Below are positions 33,469-41,942 of a DNA stretch of 64,000 bases, one piece after another. The DNA is taken from contig CAJUGD010000001.1 in NCBI GenBank assembly GCA_910586205.1, positions 1 to 64,000 on the forward strand. Direction: 5' to 3'. This DNA is from an uncultured Lachnospiraceae bacterium (lineage in GTDB: Bacteria > Bacillota > Clostridia > Lachnospirales > Lachnospiraceae). The position numbers and the translations under genes were made by a program. Every line of letters begins with the position of its first letter. Position 1 is the first letter of the stretch. The notes under the pieces are model-generated. The model saw nothing but the letters and a program-made list of their open reading frames with translations. It did not search any database and was not told the origin of the DNA.

Positions 33469-34863
33469 ATGGAATTTATCACAGAAGATTTTTTGCTTAA
33501 CGGAGCTGCGGCCCGGGCTCTTTACCATAATATAGCCGCCGATTTGCCCATTATTGATTACCACTGTCACATTCAGGCATCCCATATTGCAGAAAATATA
33601 AACTTTGATAATCTGACTCAGGTATGGCTTGATGATGATCACTATAAATGGACTGCCATGCGCTGGAACGGGGTGCCGGAGCGGCTGATTACAGGAGATG
33701 CCGGTGACTATGACAAATTTCTTGCATATGCGGGGACCCTTCCTGCCTGTATTGGGAATCCCCTTCACCATTGGTCCCATATGGAGCTGAAAAAATATTT
33801 CGGTTACAGCGGCCATCTGACAGAGGATACGGCGCCCCAGGTGTGGGAGCTGGCAAATAAAAAGCTTGGCACGAATGGACTGCGGGCAAGGGATTTTATG
33901 CTTCAGGCAAAGGTGGAGCAAATCTGCACGACCGATGATCCGGCCGATGATTTAAAAGGGCATAAAATGCTGGCTGAGGATGATTTCTCCGTAAAGGTAC
34001 TGCCTGCCTTTCGCCCTGACAAGGTCATAGAGATTACAAAGCCGGGGTTTATCTCCTATCTGGAAAGGCTGGGTCTGGCAGCGTCTGTCCGGATAGACAG
34101 TCTTGACTCTCTTTTGCAGGCCCTTCTTTGCAGGATGGATGCTTTTGGCCGTTTGGGATGCCGGGTTTCCGATCACGGGCTGACTCGGATTCCATGGGCA
34201 AGATGCGGCGAGAAAGAGGCGGAGGAGATTCTGGCAAGTCGTCTTCGGGGAGATGATTTGAGTGATCTTCAGACAGAAAAATATCAGACCTTTCTGCTTT
34301 TGTGGCTGGCAAGACAGTATGCGAAGCGAGGCTGGGTGATGCAGCTTCATTTCGGCGTCCTTAGAGATTTAAATCTCACTCTTTATGAAGTGCTTGGAGA
34401 GGATGCAGGGGGAGACGCCATGGGAGACATTCCCTGTGGAGAAAGGCTGGCAGGTATGCTTAACAGCCTGGAGAGGGAGAAGGCGCTCCCCAAAATGATC
34501 CTTTACTCCATCAATCCGGGGGACAATGCAGTTATTGACACCTTGGCAGGATGCTTTGAGAATGGGGAGGCGCGGGGAAAGATTCAGCACGGCTGTGCAT
34601 GGTGGTTTAACGACACAAAGATTGGGATGGAGTCCCATTTAGAGACACTGGCCAGCTTAAGCGCCTTAGGAAGCTTTGTGGGGATGCTGACCGATTCCCG
34701 CAGCTTTTTGTCCTACACCCGCCATGATTACTTCCGGCGCATTCTCTGCAGCTATGTGGGCGGCCTTGTAGACCGGGGAGAGTACCCTGAAGATTACAAG
34801 TGGCTGGAAAGAATAATCCGGGGAATCTGTTATGAAAATGCGAAAGAATATTTTGAATTGTAG
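33469..34863 (+). CDS. uxaC: glucuronate/uronate isomerase
   Basis: A protein of 464 residues typical of UxaC: LPIIDYHCHIQASHIAENINFDNLTQVWLDDDHYKWTAMRWNGV at the N-terminus with the metal-binding HCH, MQLHFGVLRDLN in the middle, and GCAWWFNDTKIGME, LTDSRSFLSYTRHDYFRRILC near the C-terminus. It turns D-glucuronate into fructuronate or D-galacturonate into tagaturonate, the first step of the pathway that continues to UxuA. It starts 74 bp after dctM. Confidence 0.93.
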   Translation: MEFITEDFLLNGAAARALYHNIAADLPIIDYHCHIQASHIAENINFDNLTQVWLDDDHYKWTAMRWNGVPERLITGDAGDYDKFLAYAGTLPACIGNPLHHWSHMELKKYFGYSGHLTEDTAPQVWELANKKLGTNGLRARDFMLQAKVEQICTTDDPADDLKGHKMLAEDDFSVKVLPAFRPDKVIEITKPGFISYLERLGLAASVRIDSLDSLLQALLCRMDAFGRLGCRVSDHGLTRIPWARCGEKEAEEILASRLRGDDLSDLQTEKYQTFLLLWLARQYAKRGWVMQLHFGVLRDLNLTLYEVLGEDAGGDAMGDIPCGERLAGMLNSLEREKALPKMILYSINPGDNAVIDTLAGCFENGEARGKIQHGCAWWFNDTKIGMESHLETLASLSALGSFVGMLTDSRSFLSYTRHDYFRRILCSYVGGLVDRGEYPEDYKWLERIIRGICYENAKEYFEL

Positions 34864-34889
34864 ACAAATAATTCAGGAGGATAATAAAA

Positions 34890-35558
34890 ATGGATAAATA
34901 TGACAAGGAATTTCTGGATTATCTGCAAAGAGAGCTGAACACGGCAGTGATCTGTGACATTCTGGACGATATGGGATATCGCAATCAGGCGATGAGCGGT
35001 CGTCTGCATCCTTTAGATGACAGTTACAAGCTGGTGGGAGTTGCCAAGACCGTTTTGAGCTATGATGTTTATGAAATGCCAAAGGAGCCTTATAAAACGG
35101 AGATAGAAGCTGTGGATTCGGTGAAGGAAGGAGAGCTGGTGGTCTGCTGTACAAACGGTTCCAACAGCAATGGCTTCTGGGGAGAACTGATGGCTACTGC
35201 CGCTATCGCCCGGGGAGCACGGGGGGTAGTAGTGGACGGAGCAGTCCGGGATATCCGGCAGCTGCGGGAAATGGGAGAGAACTTTCCTGTGTTTGCCACA
35301 GGAAGGAATCCTCTGGATTCTAAGGGCCGCTGTCTGGTGGCAGATTATGACTGCCCTGTGGTTTGTGATGGAATCCTGGTACATAGCGGGGATTTGATTT
35401 TTGCGGATGTGGACGGGATTGTGGTGGTGCCCTCTGACTGTGCCCGGGAGGTATTCCGGCGGGCGTTAGAAAAGGTGCGGGCAGAAAATTTCGTGCGGGA
35501 GGAACTGCGGGCAGGAGCTTATTTAAAGGATGTGTTTGAAAAATACCATATTTTGTAG
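34890..35558 (+). CDS. RraA-like/HMG-aldolase-type protein
   Basis: A protein of 222 residues of the RraA/4-hydroxy-4-methyl-2-oxoglutarate aldolase fold: TAVICDILDDMGYRNQAM, FWGELMATAAIARGARGVVVDGAVRDIRQL (the GxxWGEL and RD residues of the active members) and GILVHSGDLIFADVDGIVVVPSD. Members with these residues are class II aldolases or oxaloacetate decarboxylases rather than RNase regulators. Here it may cleave or decarboxylate an intermediate of an unusual uronate or aldarate. It lies 26 bp after uxaC. Confidence 0.78.
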   Translation: MDKYDKEFLDYLQRELNTAVICDILDDMGYRNQAMSGRLHPLDDSYKLVGVAKTVLSYDVYEMPKEPYKTEIEAVDSVKEGELVVCCTNGSNSNGFWGELMATAAIARGARGVVVDGAVRDIRQLREMGENFPVFATGRNPLDSKGRCLVADYDCPVVCDGILVHSGDLIFADVDGIVVVPSDCAREVFRRALEKVRAENFVREELRAGAYLKDVFEKYHIL

Positions 35559-35572
35559 AGAGGAGGAAGTGA

Positions 35573-36349
35573 ATGGTGGAATTGCGGTTGTTTGATTCCG
35601 GAATTATGCTGGGCCGTGCAAAAATGGACAAAGGCGGCAGCTTTGATACAGTGAAAGATCTCCGGGAGGTAATGGGGCGCTGCGGCATAGAAAGAGCTCT
35701 GGTGTACAGTGCCTTGGCAAAGGATAGCTGGCCGGCAAAAGGAAATCAAGCGCTTCTTGAAATGATCGAAGGAGAAGAAGGGCTTTATCCGGCCTGGGTA
35801 GGTCTGCCGGGACACACTGGTGAATTTCCTGACGGAGAGACTTTAAAGAAGCAGGCAAAAGCAAACAGGATCTGCGCCTTACGTCTGTTCCCTTACCATC
35901 ATACCTATCCCACCTCGGATTTTTGCTGTGGAGAATTGTTTCATGCCATGAATGAGATGCACATGCCGGTTTTTCTTGATTATGGTGTGGAGCATTGGAG
36001 CGAGCCTATGCCTTGGGACGAGATATACCGTCTGTGCAGGACCTGGCCGGACATTCCTTTTGTTTTAGTCCGGGTGGGATGCGGATCCAACCGCCCCTTG
36101 TTCCCTCTTTTGGATCAATGTCCCAACCTGCATTTTGAAATCAGTTATTTTGACGCCAATCGGGGCTTGGAGTCAGTGACAAAACGCTTTGGGGCCGGGC
36201 GCATGCTTTTCGGAACAGGGATGCCGATATACAATCCTGCTTGTCCTATAGCAATGCTTTACTATGCAGACCTTTCAGACCAGGACAAGGAAAAGATTGC
36301 CGGTGAAAATCTGCAGAAGCTGATAGGAGGGATTTGCTATGATGTATAA
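35573..36349 (+). CDS. amidohydrolase_2-like TIM-barrel protein lacking the N-terminal HxH
   Basis: A protein of 258 residues resembling the metal-dependent amidohydrolase_2 family: an N-terminal strand (LRLFDSGIML) where a DxHxH motif is expected, ALRLFPYHHTYPTSD, VFLDYGVEHWSEP, and RMLFGTGMPIYNPACPI near the C-terminus in place of LFGSDxP. The missing histidines mean its metal site is changed or lost. It overlaps the next amidohydrolase gene, which has intact ligands, by 11 bp; the two may form a heteromer. Function unknown; lactonase-like activity on a uronate derivative is possible. Confidence 0.65.
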   Translation: MVELRLFDSGIMLGRAKMDKGGSFDTVKDLREVMGRCGIERALVYSALAKDSWPAKGNQALLEMIEGEEGLYPAWVGLPGHTGEFPDGETLKKQAKANRICALRLFPYHHTYPTSDFCCGELFHAMNEMHMPVFLDYGVEHWSEPMPWDEIYRLCRTWPDIPFVLVRVGCGSNRPLFPLLDQCPNLHFEISYFDANRGLESVTKRFGAGRMLFGTGMPIYNPACPIAMLYYADLSDQDKEKIAGENLQKLIGGICYDV

Positions 36350-37130
36350 ACCGATTTCTGAACTGCTGGATACCAGCAAATATAGGATTGTAGATTCCCA
36401 TGCACATCACGGACTCTACCACAAATTCGATATTCAGGGGGGCTTTGAGGAGGATCTTATAAGCCAGATGGATCGGGTCGGGGTAGATGCCATGGCGATC
36501 TCTCCCATGGTAGGTCTGGGGCTTGACAGCCGGCTGGCCAATGACATTACGGCAGAGGTGCTGAAAAAGTATCCGGGCCGGTTCTACGGCATGGCTTTGG
36601 CCACAGGCAACCGTCCCAAGGAGATCCTTTCTGAGCTGACAAGATGCTTTGACACCTTGGGGATGTCTTTTATAAAACTTCATCCGGATGAATCTAACTG
36701 CCCTATGACACAGAAATGCTATGACCAGATCTACGATTTTGCGGCTGAGAGAAGCCTGGCCATTTTAAACCATGACTGGCAGTCTCCTAAGCGGTTGGAG
36801 GAGCTGGCAGGGAAATATCCCCAGGTCCGTTTTATTCAGGCTCATTCCGGAGGAAACTGGGACGGTCACAGGGAGGATGATTATTTCTGTGTGGCCAGAG
36901 AGTGTGAAAATGTTTTTGTGGACATCTGTGCCAGCCCCATTTTCTATGGTGCGCTGGAAGCCCTGGTGGAGACAGCAGGGGCGGACAATATCATATTTGG
37001 CAGTGATGCGCCTTTTTTGAACCTGGCTTTCGGGGTGGGAAAAGTGCTGATGGCCGATATTTCCTGTGAGGACAAGCAAAAGATTTTTGCGGACAATTTT
37101 CTTGGGGTCATTGCCCCGCATAACGGATGA
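36339..37130 (+). CDS. amidohydrolase_2 family hydrolase
   Basis: A protein of 263 residues with YRIVDSHAHHGLYH (HxH metal ligands near residue 23), FIKLHPDESNC, AILNHDW, FIQAHSGG and IIFGSDAPFLN, all metal- or acid-site motifs of the family that includes lactonases, decarboxylases and 2-pyrone-4,6-dicarbolactone hydrolase. In a hexuronate operon an aldonolactone or lactonised uronate is a plausible substrate. It overlaps the preceding paralogue by 11 bp. Confidence 0.75.
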   Translation: MMYKPISELLDTSKYRIVDSHAHHGLYHKFDIQGGFEEDLISQMDRVGVDAMAISPMVGLGLDSRLANDITAEVLKKYPGRFYGMALATGNRPKEILSELTRCFDTLGMSFIKLHPDESNCPMTQKCYDQIYDFAAERSLAILNHDWQSPKRLEELAGKYPQVRFIQAHSGGNWDGHREDDYFCVARECENVFVDICASPIFYGALEALVETAGADNIIFGSDAPFLNLAFGVGKVLMADISCEDKQKIFADNFLGVIAPHNG

Positions 37131-37183
37131 AAGCAAAAGACAAGGGCCGAATGAATATTCCCCCAGGAGAGAGGAGATTATCT

Positions 37184-38032
37184 ATGAAATTACCATTTAA
37201 GGTTGATCTTACCGGCAAAACGGTGGTAGTTACCGGCGCCGGCGGAGTGCTGTGCAGCAGCTTTTCCAAGGCGCTGGCTCAGTGCGGGGCCAAGGTTGCC
37301 CTGCTGGATATCAACAAGGAGGCGGCCGGGAAGTATGCGGAAGATATCAGGGCAGCAGGAGGAGTTGGAAGGGCTTATGAATGTGATGTCCTGGATAGAG
37401 GAAGCGTGGAGGCTGTCCACAGAAGGGTTGCTGAGGATTTCGGAAAATGTGATATTTTGTTAAATGGAGCCGGCGGCAACAATCCCCGGGCTACCACCAC
37501 AAAGGAATACTATTTTGAGGGGGATCTGGATCGGGATATTGTCACCTTTTTTAACCTGGATCCCAAGGGCGTGGAATTTGTTTTCAATCTGAATTTTTTG
37601 GGAACCCTGATTCCTACCCAGGTATTTGCGCAAGATATGCTGGGGCGTAAAAGCTGCTGTATTGTGAATGTTTCCTCCATGAATGCGTACACGCCTCTGA
37701 CAAAAATTCCGGCATATTCCGGAGCCAAGGCAGCAATAAGCAACTTTACTCAGTGGCTTGCCGTGCATTTCTCCCGGGAGGGAATCCGCGTCAATGCCAT
37801 TGCCCCGGGATTCTTTGTGACGATTCAGAATGAAAAGCTTCTTTTTAATGAGGATGGGACGCCCACACCCCGCACAAACAAGATTCTCGCAGGCACTCCC
37901 ATGGGGCGTTTTGGAAAATCCGAGGAGCTTTACGGCGCCCTTTTATACCTGGTGTCTGAGGAGGCTGCTTCCTTTGTGACAGGTATTGTGATTCCGGTTG
38001 ACGGCGGATTTTCTGCCTATTCTGGTGTGTAG
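37184..38032 (+). CDS. SDR-type D-mannonate oxidoreductase (fructuronate reductase)
   Basis: A protein of 282 residues of the classical SDR fold: KTVVVTGAGGVLCSSFSKAL (NAD-binding), NGAGGNNP, NVSSMNAYTPLTKIPAYSGAKAAI with the catalytic Tyr-x-x-x-Lys, and VTGIVIPVDGGFSAYSGV. The insert with YYFEGDLDRDIVTFFNLD is typical of the Firmicute SDR group annotated as D-mannonate oxidoreductase, which replaces the long-chain UxuB of enterics and reduces fructuronate to mannonate for UxuA. ATG 37184 follows GAGAGGAG and is preferred to ATG 37127. Confidence 0.82.
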   Translation: MKLPFKVDLTGKTVVVTGAGGVLCSSFSKALAQCGAKVALLDINKEAAGKYAEDIRAAGGVGRAYECDVLDRGSVEAVHRRVAEDFGKCDILLNGAGGNNPRATTTKEYYFEGDLDRDIVTFFNLDPKGVEFVFNLNFLGTLIPTQVFAQDMLGRKSCCIVNVSSMNAYTPLTKIPAYSGAKAAISNFTQWLAVHFSREGIRVNAIAPGFFVTIQNEKLLFNEDGTPTPRTNKILAGTPMGRFGKSEELYGALLYLVSEEAASFVTGIVIPVDGGFSAYSGV

Positions 38033-38043
38033 GAGATGAATGT

Positions 38044-38814
38044 ATGAATCCTTGTAATCAGATGGCTTCAGGAAAGCTTGAGATTAAGATATATAAAAAC
38101 CGCAGGGAGATGGGAGACGGGGCGGCCAGACATGGTGTGGAGCTGACCAAACAGGTGATAGCGAAGAAGGGGCAGGTCAACATAGTATTTGCCGCCGCGC
38201 CATCTCAGTTTGAATTATATGAGAGTCTTCTTGCATCTGACCTTGATTTCGAAAAGGTCAATGCCTTTCATATGGACGAGTATCTGGGGCTTTCGCCAGA
38301 TGCTCCCCAAGGATTTGGAAATCTTCTGAAGACTCATTTGTTTTCAAAACGGGCTTTTCGGTCTGTACACTATATAAACGGCCAGGCCCATGATCCTGAA
38401 AAGGAGTGCAGGCGATATGAAGAACTGCTGCTTAAGTTTCCTCCGGATATTATTTTTCATGGGATTGGGGAAAACGGGCATTTGGCCTTTAATGATCCTC
38501 CGTCAGCAGATTTTTCTGACAAAAGGGCTGTGAAAACAGTTGCAATGGATGAGATATGCAGGAACCAGCAGGTCCATGACGGATGTTTTTCTGAGATCAG
38601 CCAGGTGCCGGAAAGGGCAATTACCCTGACCATCCCGGTTTTGACGGGAACGGATACGTATCTGGTGGTTACGGTTCCTGGCCCTTCAAAGGTATTGGCG
38701 GTGAGACGTACAGTGAAGGAGGAAATATCAACAGCCTGTCCGGCAACAATTTTAAGGCGGCATCCTCACGCGGCGATGTTCCTTGATCTTGAGGCGGCGG
38801 CTGGGATTTTGTGA
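38044..38814 (+). CDS. NagB-like glucosamine-6-phosphate deaminase family protein
   Basis: A protein of 256 residues with the NagB/RpiA fold motifs: AFHMDEYLGLSPDAPQGF (catalytic Asp-Glu region), IIFHGIGENGHLAFNDPPSADF (phosphate and active-site loop) and TIPVLTGTDTYLVVTVPGPSKVLAVRRTV. NagB opens and deaminates glucosamine-6-phosphate to fructose-6-phosphate. This one is divergent (GENGH for GEDGH) and ends a hexuronate operon, so an isomerase or amino-uronate-derived substrate is possible. It starts 11 bp after the SDR gene. Confidence 0.7.
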   Translation: MNPCNQMASGKLEIKIYKNRREMGDGAARHGVELTKQVIAKKGQVNIVFAAAPSQFELYESLLASDLDFEKVNAFHMDEYLGLSPDAPQGFGNLLKTHLFSKRAFRSVHYINGQAHDPEKECRRYEELLLKFPPDIIFHGIGENGHLAFNDPPSADFSDKRAVKTVAMDEICRNQQVHDGCFSEISQVPERAITLTIPVLTGTDTYLVVTVPGPSKVLAVRRTVKEEISTACPATILRRHPHAAMFLDLEAAAGIL

Positions 38815-38865
38815 CAGAGAGTTGGATCTGGGAGTTTGTTTTGTGATTGTTGCGTTGTAAATGAT

Positions 38866-38897
38866 ACCCCGCTGCTTGCAGCGGGGTGTTTGATTTC
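38866..38897 (+). terminator. terminator of the hexuronate operon
   Basis: ACCCCGCTGC (38866-38875), a two-base loop and GCAGCGGGGT (38878-38887) make a perfect stem, followed by the T-rich GTTTGATTT. It lies 51 bp after the NagB-like gene. Confidence 0.85.
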
Positions 38898-38980
38898 GTG
38901 GAATCGGGCGGATTCTTTTGGCGGCAATAAACGAAAAGAAAAACGTATGAATTAAATGATGCTTCTGAAGGCAGAATAAT

Positions 38981-39051
38981 GTTACAGTTCACGAGGCAGG
39001 AGAAACTGGATGAAAACTGCCGGACAAAAAATGCCCCTCCTGAACAGCAAC
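38981..39051. mobile_element. 71-bp miniature inverted-repeat element with 8-bp target duplication
   Basis: The element starts GTTACAGTTCA (38981-38991) and ends TGAACAGCAAC (39041-39051), imperfect inverted repeats (9 of 11). Identical AGAATAAT copies flank it at 38973-38980 and 39052-39059. The ends resemble those of the 144-bp element at 28807 (GTTACTGTTCA), and the interior TGCCGGACAA is shared with 28987-29020. It appears to belong to the same MITE family, moved by an enzyme encoded elsewhere. Confidence 0.78.
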
Positions 39052-39108
39052 AGAATAATTTCAGGTGATAGTATGTAAAAACAGGAGGTTTCCCAAACAT
39101 AAGATATG

Positions 39109-39117
39109 TGATATAAT
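39109..39117 (+). promoter_or_regulatory. extended -10 promoter for the AIM24-like gene
   Basis: TGATATAAT is an extended -10 (TGnTATAAT) 51 bp upstream of ATG 39168. The -35 region is poor, as often seen with extended -10 promoters. Confidence 0.5.
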
Positions 39118-39167
39118 GAGAACATTGATTCGGTTTTTATTATATTCAGTCAGGAGGAGGACAAAGG

Positions 39168-39854
39168 ATGAAATATCGTGTGATTGGAGATACAATGCCT
39201 GCGGTTGAGGTTATGTTTGACGCCCCGGGGGAGGGGATGTATACGCAGTCAGGAGGCATGGCATGGATGACGGAAGGCATTGAGATGTCAACCAACGCCA
39301 AAGGCGGGCTGATGAAGGGAATCGGAAGAATGTTTGCCGGAGAATCCTTATTCATGGCTACGTACAGGGCGCAGCAGGCAGGAGCTATGATCGCGTTTGC
39401 TTCCACGGTAGCAGGGCGGATCCTGCCGGTGGATGTGACAGCCACAGGGGGATTGATCTGCCAGAAAGGGGCATTTCTGTGTGCCCAGGAGAGCGTAAAT
39501 TTAAATATTACGTTCAGCAAAAAAATCTCAGCAGGGCTGTTTGGCGGAGAAGGATTTATTCTGCAGGATCTAAGCGGACAGGGCATGGCGTTTCTGGAGG
39601 TGGATGGCGATCTGGTAGAGAAGACATTGCAGCCGGGCGAGGTGCTTAAGGTTGATACCGGCAATGTGGTGGCATTTGAGAGGACAGTCGGTTATGAGGT
39701 GGAGACAGTCAAAGGGCTGGGGAATATATTTTTCGGCGGTGAAGGTCTGTTTCTGACAAGGCTGGTCGGGCCGGGGCGCGTGGTGCTGCAGACCCAGAAT
39801 GTTGCAGAGTTTGCAGGAAGGATTGCACGGTTTATTCCCACCAGCGGCAAGTAG
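39168..39854 (+). CDS. AIM24/TIGR00266 family protein
   Basis: A protein of 228 residues, mostly short beta strands, with MPAVEVMFDAPGEGMYTQSGGMAWM at the start, GESLFMATYRAQQAG, QDLSGQGMAFLEVDGDL and GLFLTRLVGPGRVVLQTQ. This is the AIM24 double-stranded beta-helix family, common in bacteria and of unclear function. It begins a run of small housekeeping genes after the second miniature element, behind an extended -10 promoter. Confidence 0.85.
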   Translation: MKYRVIGDTMPAVEVMFDAPGEGMYTQSGGMAWMTEGIEMSTNAKGGLMKGIGRMFAGESLFMATYRAQQAGAMIAFASTVAGRILPVDVTATGGLICQKGAFLCAQESVNLNITFSKKISAGLFGGEGFILQDLSGQGMAFLEVDGDLVEKTLQPGEVLKVDTGNVVAFERTVGYEVETVKGLGNIFFGGEGLFLTRLVGPGRVVLQTQNVAEFAGRIARFIPTSGK

Positions 39855-39888
39855 AGGCCGCTGCTGCAGCCAGAAGGAGGAGACAAAA

Positions 39889-40809
39889 GTGAAATTGGAT
39901 TTTAAGCCTATACAGGCAGATGATATTGAACGATTAGCGCCGTATTTTTGCCGCAGGCCCAACAGGACCTGCGACAGTGTAGCTTTGGACAGTTTTTTGT
40001 GGCGTGATTATTATCATGTACAGTTTGCGGTCAGTGACGGAAAGGCTGTTCAGTGGCTTATGGAAGAAAATGGGGTAAAGCACAGCGCTATGCCTATGTG
40101 TGAGGAACAGTATCTGTCTCATTATTTTTATGAGATGGTGGAGTATTTTAACAAGGAGCTTCATATTCCTTTTAAGATATATCTTGCAGATGAGGAGGCG
40201 GTAGAGTATCTGAAGCTGCGGGAATCAGCAGACTTTGAGGTGATTGAGCAGGAGGACTTGAAGGACTATCTGTATGACGGGGATGCGATGCGGAATCTGT
40301 CAGGCAGAAAGCTGCACAAGAAGAAAAACCATCTTAACGGTTTTTTGAAGGAATATGAGGGGCGGTATGAATACCGGCGCCTGTCTTGTGAGGACAGAGG
40401 GGAGATCTGGAGTTTCCTGGATAAATGGCGGGAGGAGAAGGGAGAGGTGGTGGAGAGCCATCTTGACTATGAGGTGGAAGGGATCCACGCTATTTTAAAT
40501 CACTGCTGCCAACTTCAAGTCAGAATGTCAGGGGTGTATATTGACGGAAAGCTGCAGGCGTTTACCATTGGCAGCTACAACCCTTTTGAAAAGATGGCAG
40601 TGATTCATATCGAGAAGGCCAATGCAGAGGTTAGGGGGCTTTATCAGTTTATCAATCAGCAGTTTTTGATTCATGAGTTTCCGGACGCGGTTTTGATTAA
40701 CCGGGAAGACGATCTTGGGCAAGAAGGGCTTCGGAAAGCAAAGATGTCTTATAACCCTTGCGGCTTTGCAAGGAAGTATCTGGTAAAGCAGAAGAATTTT
40801 GGCTGCTGA
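39889..40809 (+). CDS. DUF2156 acyltransferase-like protein
   Basis: A protein of 306 residues with the DUF2156 fold (two GNAT-like halves, related to the MprF lysyltransferase domain): NRTCDSVALDSFLWRDYYHVQFAV, LSGRKLHKKKNHLNGFLKEY, AFTIGSYNPFEKMAVIHIEKANAEVRGLYQFINQQF and LINREDDLGQEGLRKAKMSYNP. The GTG at 39889 follows AAGGAGGAG and gives the usual N-terminus; an earlier in-frame ATG at 39799 lies inside the preceding gene. Substrate unknown. Confidence 0.8.
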   Translation: MKLDFKPIQADDIERLAPYFCRRPNRTCDSVALDSFLWRDYYHVQFAVSDGKAVQWLMEENGVKHSAMPMCEEQYLSHYFYEMVEYFNKELHIPFKIYLADEEAVEYLKLRESADFEVIEQEDLKDYLYDGDAMRNLSGRKLHKKKNHLNGFLKEYEGRYEYRRLSCEDRGEIWSFLDKWREEKGEVVESHLDYEVEGIHAILNHCCQLQVRMSGVYIDGKLQAFTIGSYNPFEKMAVIHIEKANAEVRGLYQFINQQFLIHEFPDAVLINREDDLGQEGLRKAKMSYNPCGFARKYLVKQKNFGC

Positions 40810-40821
40810 AAGGAGCTGCTG

Positions 40822-41901
40822 ATGATGGAATATCTGCAGGGGGAGGAAAAGCAAAGGTGCCGGGAGCTGTGGGAGGAAGCGTTTCCCGAGGATTCCAGGG
40901 AATTTTGCGATTATTATTTTCAGGAAAAACTGAGGGACAACCAGATTCTTGCTTTCACGGAGAATGGACAGGTTCAGGCAATGGTTCACAGGAATCCCTA
41001 TATGGTTCGGGCGCGGGATTGCTGCTGGCAGGCAGATTATCTGGTAGGGGTGGCTACCCGCAGGGAGAGACGGCGCAGAGGATACATGCGCCGACTTTTG
41101 CTGAAGATGATGGGGGATATGCGGCAGGAGAAAATGCCGTTTTGCTTTCTGATGCCTGCGGCGGAAGCCATATACCGGCCTTTTGGGTTTGTGTTTATAT
41201 ACCAACAGCCTGGATTTGTAATGGGCAAAGAGAAGAAGGCGACGGCGCTTCAGGCTAAGGGACTGATACCAGAGGAAGATTCGGATGAGTACCAAAGAAT
41301 GCGATCCTTAGCGGCTGAATGGATGGAACGGTGGCTGGGAAGTCATTACCAGGTTTATGCAAAGAGGGATGATGCTTATTTGAAACGTCTGACGGCTGAG
41401 ATAGCCAGTGAGGACGGTGTGCTGGATGTTCTGTATGACGGAGATGAGATTGCAGCTTTGGCAGGCTGGTGGGGGAAGACAAAGCGAGAGCAGAGGCTGC
41501 TTTACGGTGACGAGCCCTATGTGATGGCAGCAGATAACCTTCAAAAGCCGGGGATCATGGCGCGGATCATCTCGCCGGAAGTGTTTGTAAAGGCGATTCG
41601 CTTAAAAGAGGCAGCAGGATGCGGCCCTTCGTGTATTTTGCCTATTAGGCTGCAGGATCCGCTTATTCCGGAAAATGACGGATTGTGGTTCTGGCACCTC
41701 GGGAGGAATGGATCCTGGATGGAAAGGAAGGAATGGACGGAGACGCCTGCTGGGAGACAGGACGGTTTTCTGCCGCCGCTTTCTTTGACAATCGAAGAAA
41801 TGACAGCCTGGCTTTTCGGATATGAGGCGCCAGAAGCTGTAAGAGCTTATGAAGATTTAATAGAGCCGCTTCATGGCGTTTTTTTGGACGAGGTGGTGTG
41901 A
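40822..41901 (+). CDS. Eis-like GNAT N-acetyltransferase
   Basis: A protein of 359 residues. The N-terminal half is a GNAT domain with ADYLVGVATRRERRRRGYMRRLL, where RRRRGYMRRL is the acetyl-CoA pyrophosphate loop, and FCFLMPAAEAIYRPFGFVF. The C-terminal half resembles the extra domains of Eis-type proteins. It starts 12 bp after the DUF2156 gene and is followed, 41 bp on, by the sirtuin gene; that pairing could set protein acetylation levels. Substrate unknown. Confidence 0.78.
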   Translation: MMEYLQGEEKQRCRELWEEAFPEDSREFCDYYFQEKLRDNQILAFTENGQVQAMVHRNPYMVRARDCCWQADYLVGVATRRERRRRGYMRRLLLKMMGDMRQEKMPFCFLMPAAEAIYRPFGFVFIYQQPGFVMGKEKKATALQAKGLIPEEDSDEYQRMRSLAAEWMERWLGSHYQVYAKRDDAYLKRLTAEIASEDGVLDVLYDGDEIAALAGWWGKTKREQRLLYGDEPYVMAADNLQKPGIMARIISPEVFVKAIRLKEAAGCGPSCILPIRLQDPLIPENDGLWFWHLGRNGSWMERKEWTETPAGRQDGFLPPLSLTIEEMTAWLFGYEAPEAVRAYEDLIEPLHGVFLDEVV

Positions 41902-41942
41902 TTTTAGCTGAGGGGATTGCGGTTTTAGAGGAGGGTAAGTAT

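Noticed and set aside
40528..41295. 255-codon - strand frame across DUF2156 and GNAT genes
   Set aside because: Shadow of two well-supported + strand genes.
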